A DNA stretch of 64,000 nucleotides from Achatina immaculata (Eukaryota; Mollusca; Gastropoda; Stylommatophora; Achatinidae), in NCBI GenBank assembly GCA_009760885.1, contig CM019692.1, positions 47,003,930-47,067,929 of the forward strand, read 5' to 3'. Positions within the stretch are counted from its first letter, which is position 1. Each line of letters starts with the position of its first letter. The translations under genes were made by a program, and so were the position numbers. The notes under the pieces were generated by a model, which was given only the letters and a program-made list of their open reading frames with translations, was not told where the DNA came from and searched no databases. Of this stretch, positions 25,201 through 37,200 are shown in pieces.

Positions 25201-28200
25201 ATTCCCCTTTGGTTGAAAGCGCCCCCCCCCACCCCCACAATTCCACTGAAACCCAAAAATTCTCCTCTGGTCGAAAGCGCCCCCACCACCCCGACAATTC
25301 TCCTGAAACCCAAAAATTCCCCTCTGGTCGAAAGCGCCTCCCACCACCCCGACAATTCTCCTGAAACACAAAAATTCCCCTCTGGTTGAAAGCGGCCCCC
25401 CCCCCCCACAGTTCCACTGAAACCCAAAAATTCCCCTCTGGTCGAAAGCTACTACACCCCCCCCCCCCTCCACAATCCCTCCGAAACACAAAAATTCCCC
25501 TCTGGTCGAAACCCCCTTCCCCCCCCCCCCATATTCCCCCCGAAACCCAAAAATTCCACTGTGGTCGAAACCAAAAAATCCCACTCTGGTCGAAAGGCCC
25601 CCTCCCCGAGCTCTAGCAGATCTTTGCAGCCGCTGCTGTGGTGAAGATCACCCGCATAAAGAGGAGCCATATGCTCGACATGGATTCTGTAATATGCACG
25701 TCTCAGCAGGCTCCACTACCCTGGGTACCTCGTCGAGTAATTTCCTGTTAGTCCAGTTGAAAGATCACACCAGACTTCTGCTAAGAGCTCCAGCAGCATG
25801 TAAGATCTGGATCCCCTTGTCAAGATAATCGTGTGCTCTCTCAGTCGCCAGCTGTTAGTCCGGGAAGGTTTATGGGGACACAACTCAGTGTCCGGAAGAC
25901 CGAGGGGTGCTGGTGTCTAAAAAAAAAATGAAACTACGAATATAGATTACCGATTCATGTGGAAGTCATTTATAAATGTTATTGTGCACCAGCATGTTAT
26001 GTTACCCAAAAAGACAGTAACAGATGAGAAATGTTTTGCCTGTGTGATACAAAGCCATGTAGCTGACAGAGGTGATCACACCAAGAAGGAGATTAGGTCA
26101 CATATTAGGAGAAGGACAGTAGAAGTCGGGAGGTTCTTACTACGGTTAGCTAGGGGCCCTGATGGTAGATTAATCTGTCACAGGTCCTTACTAAGTTTTG
26201 CTTAGGGGCCCTGATGGTAGATTAATCCGTCACAGGTCCTTATTAAGTTTTGCTTAGGGGCCTTGATGGTAAATTAATCCGTCACAGGTCATTATTAAGT
26301 TTAGCTTAAGGGGCCTTGATGGTAGATTAATCTGTCACAGGTCCTTATTAAGTTTATCTTAGGGGCCTTGATGGTAGATTAATCTGTCACAGGTCATTAT
26401 TAAGTTTATCTTAGGGGCCTTGATGGTAGATTAATCTGTCACAGGTCATTACTAAGTTTTGCTTAGGGGCCTTGATGGTAGATTAATCTGTCACAGGTCA
26501 TTATTAAGTTTATCTTAGGGGCCTTGATGGTAGATTAATCTGTCACAGGTCCTTACTAAGTTTAGCTTAGGGGCCTTAATGGTAGATTAATCTGTCACAG
26601 GTCATTATTAAGTTTATCTTAGGGGCCTTGATGGTAGATTAATCTGTCACAGGTCCTTACTAAGTTTAGCTTAGGGGCCTTGATGGTAGATTAATCTGTC
26701 ACAGGTCATTACTAAGTTTATCTTAGGGGCCTTGATGGTAGATTAATCTGTCACAGGTCATTACTAAGTTTAGCTTAGGGGCCTTGATGGTAGATTAATC
26801 TGTCACAGGTCATTATTAAGTTTAGCTTAGGGGTCTTGATGGTAGATTAATCTATCACTAACTATATGACATTCCCAAAGAGCATATTATTAATACTTTC
26901 TCTCTCGCCGCCCACAACCGTTTATTGGTGTAATCAGCGTATGCACCAGGGATGGATTCATAGTGGTTGCTGATTTGTGGTAAAATTGGTTTTAAATGGC
27001 GGTTTTTGTCTAGGAATAATCTGCCACATTAAGTTCATTTGAGCTGGATATAGTTAAATTAAGTTGCTTTTATGTGGCACTTTTGGTTTAATGTGGATAC
27101 TTATCAAGTAACAGAATAAACTGTTTTTTTTAATACAACAGAAGGGCAGGAGAGGAGGGGGGGGGGAGGGAGTGGGGGACAAAAATAGATGCCTAAAACC
27201 TGAATAGGAACTCACATCTGCCTAGGTCTGAAAATAAACATGTCTGCCTCCCTTGAGTCTGTGCCAAGAGGGAATCTGTGGCTTCAGCGGCCCTCTGTTA
27301 ATTTTATAAGTTTAAAATAGTACCTGGCTCATGTATATCTTCCGTCGTTTTATAAGGTGAGCAACCTCAAGCCATATTTGTGTGTCTCAAGCTTAAGTGC
27401 GTAATGGAGTGAGTATGTTTTGAGGCTTGGTGGTATGAAGATGATGTTAGATTTGTTGTAAAGTTTATGTTAAGAAGGTAAAGCGTTTGTGTGAGGGGGG
27501 AAGTGTTTTTTTCTACATTTTAAGGGCGAGAAATTTGCTATCGCTTTGTGTATTGACGTATTTAGTTGTGTTCCTGGGGTTTATGTTGTATTTACTAAAA
27601 TCGTTCTGCCGGGCTGATTGTTTTACTGTTGTGATGGAAATTTGTAAATTTGTTCCGTTTAAAACGTTTGAAGCTCACTTTCCAAAGATGTTCCAGCTTC
27701 AGTATCTCTGAGTATAGCAGAGATATTTTTACCACAGTTTTGTTTCTGTGTTCCCCGGTGGATTTTGATTAAGCTGAGCATCTGTGATTCTTGCATGTTG
27801 CAGCAAGGCATCAGTTGATTAACTAATTAATAGAGAATAGCATGCACGACGGCCATCATGTCCCTAAGGAAATAATACATGGAGAACTTCTGGAGAGAAG
27901 GAGGCCACAAAGAAGATTGACTGTCACATTCAAGGATATTTGTAAGCCATCATGTGAGGCATTTTTTTTTTCTTTTCCATCAGCCACAAAATCTGGGAAA
28001 ATGGTGCCACATGGAGAGTGAAACTGAGATGAAAGCGAAAAGAGAAACTGCAGGAAAGACACAAGTCGCCACACGAGAATGATGTGTTGCTACTTTTAGC
28101 CAGTTGTAGTAATTGAATATTGTTAGAATCAGCTGTGGGGGAAAGCTGCTCAACAAGAATGATGTTCATCAGCTCTCATGATCAGGCAACATCTGCCTCC

Positions 28201-31200
28201 TTCAGAACCCCTCAAAGATGAAAAGAGACATTATTATTTAACTCTTTGCCTACTGTGAGCCACTTAAATGGGTTTTAACAAAAATAAGAACAGAGTAACT
28301 GCAGTCATCTTGTTTTGTTCCGTATTTGTGGGGTTCATAACTTTAAACTGGATAAATGCTAAAAACAGACATTGCATCATTTCTTATTTAAAAATATGGT
28401 GTTTGACAACAAAAAAATGTTATATTTCCATACATGAGTTACAAAGTGAAATTTGTCCAATAGACAGGACTGCAGATATAGACAGGAAATGCATATGAAG
28501 GAGAACAAAAACTGTTCTTTTGCCATGGATTTTGTTCAACAGGCAAAAAGTAAATTTATTGCAATGGAGACTGACTTTCCGTTAATACTGCACTGAGTGC
28601 ATCAGATTTGTAATGGTATACCTTTCTTTTCTCTGATACAGGCTTCAGAAAATTTTAATGGATCTCCAACAGCAACAGCTGGATGACCTGGGTGACTGGC
28701 TAACTGCCATGGAGAGCAGGATAGAGAAGCAGCAGGTCATCGGGACAGATTTGAACACCATCAAAGCTCAAGTGGAAGAACATAAGGTATCTTGTCAGTT
28801 TAACTCTTTCACTTCCAAATTAGTTTTCCAAACCGTGGCAGAAGTAATTCTGATGAAAAAATCTTTGTGGAAAGAAACCGGCACAAAATTATGCTAATTA
28901 AAAAAATGTGGATTGAGATAGATATGTGCTAATTTTCATTTTATTTAGTCTTTGCCTTAATATTGCTGTGATGGTTGATTTGCTTAGATGTGCAAGTTCC
29001 ATCAACCCTGCCAGTGTTGTTTTGGAAATAAAGAGTTAATCCGTATTTTGGTTTCTTTGATGGAAAAGGCAGACAAGAATTAGACCGAGCTTACTTGTAT
29101 TCTGAACAGAAAAGCCTTGGTGAATTTACCTAAGATTCTCTAGGACTAATGATTGCAGTTACAAGATTATATCTCAGTTTTACATGATTTACCCTTAATA
29201 GTGAAATATTCTTTGAGTTTTTTTTCTTCCAATTTAGGCCATTCAGAAGAGCCTGGAGGAGCAGCAGAAGAAAGTTGATGGCTTGCACAACATGGTTGTG
29301 GTTGTAGATGACACCAGCTCAGAGACTGGTGAGTACAGAGATTGTTGAGTAGATGGACACCAGGTCAGAGACTGGTGAGTACAGAGATTATTGAGTAGAT
29401 GACACCAGCTCAGAGACTGGTGAGTACAGAGACTGTTGAGTAGATGGACACCAGGTCAGAGACTGGTGAGTACAGAGACTGTTGAGTAGATGGACACCAG
29501 GTCAGAGACTGGTGAGTACAGAGATTGTTGAGTAGATGACACCAGCTTAGAGACTGGTGAGTACAGAGATTGTTGAGTAGATGACACCAGGTCAGAGACT
29601 GGTGAATACAGAGATTGTTGAGTAAATGGACACCAGCTCAGAGACTGGTGAGTACAGAGACTGGTTGGAAGGTGGGCACCAGGTCAGAGACTAGTGAGCA
29701 GATGGGCGCCGGCTCAGAGACTGTTGACCAACATCTGGCAATGACATGTTCAGACTTTCCATGATGTCCTGAATCCACTTGTGGCAAGCTCACCCTTTAC
29801 CTCTTGTGCGGGGCACAATGCCTTCTTCTGTCAACCTCTTCAAGCCATTATGTCTCTGGATGTATACCAAAGTATCTCATCTTTCTGACTTTGATGGTGT
29901 TTACAAGCCAGTTTTCTGTGACACCTGATCCCATCAGTATCTCTTTATTTGATTTTCTTTCTGTCCATGACATTCTAAGTGCTTTTCTATAGCATTTCAT
30001 TTCAGATGCAGTTGTTCTATTTTCTAGTGATTTGTTAAGTGTTGCCATTAAACTTGTTGCTAGTGCCCTTTTTCATAAATCATTTTAGTTCTTTTATTCT
30101 GTTCTGTTACTTATAAGTACATTATGTACATGTTTTATTCTGGTCTGTTACTTGTAAGTACATTATGTATGCATTTTAATCTGTTCTGTTACTCATAAGT
30201 ACATTATGTACACATTTTATTCTGTTCAGGTACTTATAAGTACATCATGTACACAACATTTTATTCTGTTCAGTTACTTATAAGTGCATATGTAGACAAC
30301 ATGACATGTTTATACACCGTATACATGTATATTTATATATATATATAAATCATATGTATTTAGCACTAATTACAAAAATACTTAATAAGCAGTGTGAAAT
30401 TGGGCATACGTTTCCCGTCTGACCTGGTCTTATTGCCAGCTTTGTGTGGTATGTAATGTAGCATATTCCTGTGAAATGTTATGTAATCTGCTGTCTCATG
30501 TAATATATGTGCCTGAAGTCATATGTGACATTCATCTAAAGTCTTATGTGATATGTTCTTCTACACAGCTAGCGCAGCAATGGAAAAACAGCTGGAATTG
30601 CTGGGTAAGCGCTGGACCCAGATCTGTCACTGGATGGAAGAACAGTGGCTCTTGTTACAAGAGCTTTTAATGAGGTGGCAGCAGTTTTCGGATGAACAAG
30701 CCAAGTTCAACGATTGGCTGACAGAGAAGGAAGGCATTCTGCAGCAGATGAAATCTGCTGACTTGAATACTGTTGAACAAGTCATTAGCCAAGTCAGATA
30801 TCTGAAGGTAGGTGTTAGTGTTTGGGGAGAATATGACAGGTTAATATTTATTATGAGATCTTTTTGGGGGGGAAGTGGAATAGATGCAAGATCAGAGTCT
30901 TGAAATGTAGTTGCCAACAAGAAAGTCTGGTGAGTTAAAAAAGTAAGGACGTGAGTTGGTAACCCAGCTAACCTTTCAGACCAGAGTCATGAGATGATAT
31001 CTCCCAGAGTTTTCCTTTGTTTTCCCTATATGATAATTTTGCATTTAGTAGGTGATGGAGAAAGAAGTGTGGTTCATTTGTTGTTGAGAGTTAGATAGCC
31101 AGACATGGGTGATGACCACGCAGTAATTATGGAAGTAACCTCAAGAGGGAAGTAGTTTCATTAACTGTATCAAGGGATGTACTTTCTTCAAAGATATCAT

Positions 31201-34200
31201 TGGAAATAGTTTATCAGAGGATATAGCTTCTTCAGCTGTGTCAAGGGAAATAATTTCTTTAGCAGTATCATGGGAAATAGTTTCTTTATTGCCACATCAT
31301 GGGAAATAATTTCTTTAATAGTAATTTCTTGAACAGTATCAAGGGAAATTGTTTCTTTAACTGTCATGAGAAATGCTTTCTTAAACTGTGTTAAGGGAAA
31401 AACTTTCTTTAAATATATCATGGGAAATAGCTTCTTTAACTGTATCAAGATAAATAGTTTCTTTAACAGTATCATGGGAAATAGTTTCTTTAACTATATA
31501 TCTTTTTTTATTATCATGTCATCACATTAATTCACCACATGCAAGATCACCAGCCTTGTACACTGCTTTCTTTGTTCAGTGGTATTCATTAATTCTTTAT
31601 ATGCCATGCCTGTATACAGTTTCTGTTATGCTTCACCATTTTATGCAATATTCGGTTTTTCAATACTTACGTACACACACACACATACTAATTCATACAC
31701 TCGTACACATCGCTTCTTGGCCTTTTGACTAAGAAGTTTTTAAACCAAACACTCTCACCACCACAAGGTGGTACAATTATCTAGCAGCACCATGTGGTGT
31801 AAGGAAAAAAAATACACTCATACACATGCACATACTCATTCATACGCTCGTACACATGCACATACACCCACAAAGAGAGGGAGAGAAAGAGAGCCAGGAA
31901 ATTGTACTCATGCTTTAGTAATTACTATGTTTAACGCCGCATAACCTCTCAGTCGATAGAAAACGACATGGTGGAGCAAGTGAGACGCTTCGATGCCCTG
32001 AATGACTGCGGACAGCAGATTGTCTCGGTGGTGGACAACCAGGAGGCTATAGCAAAAATTTCCTCCCTGCTGGAAGAGTTCCAAGAGAGATGGGAGAAAC
32101 TGGTTCAGGATATGGAGTCTCAGAGCAAAGAGGTTTGGGTTTTTTGTTTTTTTTTCCTCATTTCAGCCACTTAAAAAAATTTTTTTTAGCACTTCTCATT
32201 TGATCACTATAAAGCCGTGAACTTGTGCTTTCTGCAGATGTTGTGATGATCACGAAATACGGACATGGAATCAGAGAGTGGATTGCAGTGGTTGATTTTG
32301 AGTTGATTACAGTGGCTTATTGGAGTGGATTACAGTAGCTGTCTTGAGGATTACAGTAACTACAGTGGCTTATTTGAATGGATTACAGTGGCTTTCTTTA
32401 GGACAACAGTGACTTATTTGAGGATTACAGTAACTTATTAGACTAGATTACATTGGCTTACTTGAGGATTACAGTGGCTTACTTGATGATTACAGTGACT
32501 TATTTGATGATTACACTGGCTTACTTGAGGATTACAAGTGACTTAGTTGAGGATTACAGCAACTTATTAGAGTAGATTATGTGGGTTTCTAGAGGATTAC
32601 AGAGACTTATTTGAGGATTATAGTGGTTCACTTAAGGATTATTGTGATTCACTTGAGGAATACTATGCTTACTTGAGGATTATGGTGGTTCACTTGAGGA
32701 ATACTATGCTTACTTCAGGATTATGGTGGCTACTTGAGGATTACAGAGACTAGATTATATTATAGTGGGTTATTAAAGTGGATTATAATGGTTTAATTGA
32801 TTATTACAGTGGCTTATTTGAGGATTACAGTGGCTTATTTGAGGATTATAATGACTTATTAGAGTAGATTACAGTATCTTATGGAGTGGATAACAGTGAT
32901 TTATTTGAGATTACAGTGTTTTGTTTGAGTTAGTTACAGTGGCTTACTTAAGGATTATAGTGACTTATTAGAGTAGATTACAGTGAGCTATTGGGGGAGG
33001 GGGTGTGGATGAATGAAGGAAAATGGAATGGCAGAAGACATCAGAATCAACTGAATGAAAAAACTAGGAGTGTTGTCTATGAGGCAAGGGGGCTGCAGGT
33101 GTAAAAAGTTTGGGAATCCCTTGTCTAGGGACATGCCATAATTAATGTGAATATGATAGAGAATGTCTTAAATTTCTTTCTGTTTCATATGTCACAGATT
33201 GCCAACTCGGGAGTCGAACTCTCCAAGATTTCAGATTATTATGAAGAGGACGTTATTGAAGCTGAGAGCACACAAACCACTGCAGCTACACCTACATCCT
33301 CGTTCAAGAAACGTCGGGTGGAGTCTGCTTCAAGGTCGGAGTTTGACCTTGATCTGAAGAACCTTCTGGATTGGATGGATAGGACCGAGTCTACTTTGCA
33401 ATTACTTGTGTCTGATAATCCTCAGGAGAACTTCACTGTGGAGGAGCAAAGAGTTCTTATCCAGGTTTGTGCTGTGCATGCAATTACTATGTGATAATTT
33501 AGAAGTTCTTTCTGGTAATCTAGAATTTATTTGTAGTAATCTGGTAATCTAGAAGTTATTTGAAACAGTTTAGATGTTATTTGTGATAATTTAGCAATTA
33601 ATGGTTATCTTTTGTGCAGTAGTTCACTGACTTTGTCTCTTCTCACATTAAATAATAATAATAATAATCATCATCATCATCACCACCACCACTGCAACTG
33701 CCACAGCCATCATCATAATGATGATTGTCATGGTTACACAAATCAGAGCATGGAGTGTATGGACAAGAGACAGTTTATTATTTATTTATGTAATCGTTTG
33801 AGTGTCTCTTCATTCTTATTATGCTCATTAACAAATGCTGAATGACCATGACTGAGTGAAAGCTGTATGATGAAGGGCAGAATGTTAGACGGGCCTGCGT
33901 GCCCAGTTCTTAACCCTTTGAAAATAAAGTATCTGCAGTCGTTCGTTTTTTTCTTCACTCTGTTAAATAATAATCATCATCATCACCACCATCACAGCAA
34001 CTACCACAGCCATCATGATGATGACCACTGCCGCTAGTGCCACCACTATGGTTCCTCTTCTTTTTTGATCACAATTTATGTTTGTGTTGTATTGTCATCA
34101 GCAGTGTTTTTTTTCTGATTGTTTGTTGGTGTCTTTTTGCTTCTTCTTCTTCTGATGAGCTTCCAGCTTCCATGATTGTAAGAGTGGTGAAGTGATTGGT

Positions 34201-37200
34201 ATGCTTGTGTCTTTTTTTGCTTCTTCTTCTGATGGGCTTCCAGCTTCCATGATTGTAAGAGTGGTGAAATGATTGGTAAGCTTGTGTCATTTTGCTTCTT
34301 CTGATGAGCTTCCATGATTGTAAGAGCTGTGAAGTGGTTAGTGTGCTCGGATATCGTGATGAAGCACTCTAATCAGTTTTGCTGAAAAATCCAATTATCT
34401 CGGTATCAGGGAAGAAATAGCAACCAGGCATGATATCTCATCGTATTTAATGTCATTTGCCATTTGTAACACTTAATTGGGATTAGGAAAATGTATATGA
34501 CAGGCCAAAAAAGAAAAATGTTTGATGGATAAAAAGTACTGGTCAGTTGTCACTGACCCATTGATGTTGGAAATACTGAGTCTTTAGTGCGGTAACATTT
34601 TATCATTATTCACTGGCCATAGATCAGTATTTCCCAGGCTTGTTCGAGCTGCTGCCCTCTTTTCTCCCATGCAACATCCTCAGATCCAGGCCGCTGACCA
34701 TTTTACTTTCACCGTCACACCCCCACTCGGTCCATTTCAGTGTGGGGGGGGGGGGACTTTATTACCCACTCTGGGAAACACTGCCATAAATGATGAGTAA
34801 TAGAGCTAATAAAGGCTTACTTGCCTAGTGTGAACAAGCAGATGTTTATGCAGTCATGGTAAAATGATGCCGGAAATGTGTGGATTATGTGGTCCAGAGA
34901 GACACCTGAGGGAAAGAAAAGCCCAACAAAAGACAACATAATAAGGAACTCAGAAGCGGAGATGAACACGCAGCATGGCTGGGGGCACCATACAAAGGCT
35001 GGCTGCAGACCATGAGGAAGTGGACTGCTGTTTTGAAAGACTCACTCTACAAAGAATCTTAGGTGGTGATTGCTTGGCTGATCACCGCCCAAAGACATGG
35101 ATGGATGGATTTTTATCACGGTGAAGATATCTAATTAAAAGACTGCGGTATCAAGCTTCAGAAGAGTCTGTTGAGATACTGGTCTCCTCTGAGACATGTG
35201 CTTTGTTTAATGCACACTGTTCGATAGTTACTTCAGATGGGAGCAGAGAAGGGTACTCTGTGATGCTCTGTTATGGTGGCAGGAGATAAACCTGGAACTA
35301 GATTGTGGGAAGGAATGAAATGATGGTCTCACATTTTCTTTTCTTTTTATTTAGTAGCATTGTTCAGTAGAGTTCCAGTAGATATTCACAATAGCATTGT
35401 TCAGTAGAGTTACAGTAGATATTCACAGTAGCATTGTTCAGTAGATTTCCAGTAGATATTCACAGTAGCATTGTTCTGTAGAGTTCCAGTAGATATTCGC
35501 ATTAGCATTGTTCAGTAGAGTTACAGTAGATATTCACAGTAGCATTGTTCATTAGATTTCCAGTAGATATTCACAGTAGCATTGTTCAATAGATTTCCAG
35601 TAGATATTCACAGTAGCATTGTTCAGTAGAGTTCCGGTAGATATTCGCAGTAGCATTGTTCAGTAGAGTTCCAGTAGATATTCACAGCAGCATTGTTCAG
35701 TAGAATTCCAGTAGATATTCACAGTAGCATTGTTCAGTAGAGTTCCAGTAGATATTCATAGCAGCATTGTCCAGTAGAATTCCAGTAGATATTCACAGTA
35801 GCATTGTTCAGTAGAGTTCTAGTAGATATTCATCTTCTGTCATTCTCAGGACACAGAAAACTCTGTCCGTTCACACCAGATCGATGTCCAGAGGCTTTTG
35901 ACTTTGGGCCAGACTATTCTGACAGAACTTAAGATAGGTAAGCTCCTGTTTTAATTTTTAATTTCTTTTTTTTTTTTAAGTAAAATGAATTTTTATGTTT
36001 CCGTCTAGATAAACTAATTTGTAATTAAGTGAACTGTTTTCTGATTAAGTGAACTGTTTGAACTGGAAAACAGTTCATCTGTTTAACATGAACTGATTTT
36101 AACCTTGTTTCTGTTAGAGGTACTGTTTTCCATTATATATGGTTCTTTTCTTTTTAAGTTTTGAGTTTTTCCCCTAAAATTTACTTTTGACATGTGTCAG
36201 AAATTGAGATTAAAATATTCTAAAAGCTTTATATAAACATTTAAAATTTCTTTAAGTACCAGATAAATGCGTTCGCCTTCTGATCAGAAGGTTCCTGGTT
36301 CAATTTCTAACTCGGGCAGATTTTTTTTTGTTTTTTTGATCGACTGGTGCTGGGATCAACCCAGCCTCAAAAAAAAAATAAAAAGGGCTATCTGGGCTTT
36401 CCCTGAAAACAAAAGGCAGCAAGGACAAGGTGCTAGCATCCCTACCTCAAATGCTGTAGTGGCCTGGAAGTACGAAGGCACTAACACTTTACCCCCTACA
36501 GCATGTACGTGCTAAAGGACTTAGAGAGACTAGATAAAAGGATCTCAGAGAGTAGATAAAAGGATCTCATTGTAGATTTACATCAAAATATTTTAAATAT
36601 TTCAAATGGTTATAAATAGAAATTAAGGTGTTTTTTTTTTTTTCAGAATTTTAATACAGATAAAAACTTTTCATTATACCAAATGATTATTATTCTCTAC
36701 CTGATGCCAGAAAAAAAAAGATATTCATTCATTCAGGAAATTTTCATGTTCTTTAAAAATAAAGGAGTTATGACAGATTTCAGTGGTGTTTCAGGCTGCA
36801 GATGATTATTTGTATGTTTCAAGATGGATAGAAAATGTAATTTATTATCTTCATCTGGGTAATTGAAAGATACTTAGCTTTTGTGTAAGCTTTTTTTTTT
36901 TTCTGTCCGTTTTTAAAACATGAAGATATTCAGCTTCTAGTCCATGAGTTGCTGAGAAACACATAAATGCCTTTGAATGTAAGTGCTAAAGAAGAGCCCT
37001 TCAAATATCATGGACACAGATATTTTGGACACATTAAATGTCATGATAATTTAGAGACCTTCTTGGAATGGTACATAATGGGAAAAAGAAAGAGAGGAAG
37101 ACCAAGATGAAATTGGCTGCAAGACATCGTTGATGATCTGCGAATAGATGCGTCAGCAGCAGAGCATCTTGCTTACAACAGAGAGGCCCACAGGAGAGCT

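Noticed and set aside
24832..25584. 250-codon minus-strand frame rich in Gly and Phe
   Set aside because: Produced by the 57-bp C-rich array; overlapping equal-sized frames exist in the other two minus-strand frames.
31709..31812. Functional U2 snRNA gene
   Set aside because: Only the first 28 nt match; the branch-recognition region, Sm site and 3' stems are missing and a poly-A tail is present.
33085..33130. hAT element end (tttgggaatcccttg)
   Set aside because: No partner end or octamer duplication could be found in the intron.
36262..36320. tRNA gene
   Set aside because: An anticodon-arm palindrome and B box are present but no proper acceptor stem or D arm; better explained as a SINE head.
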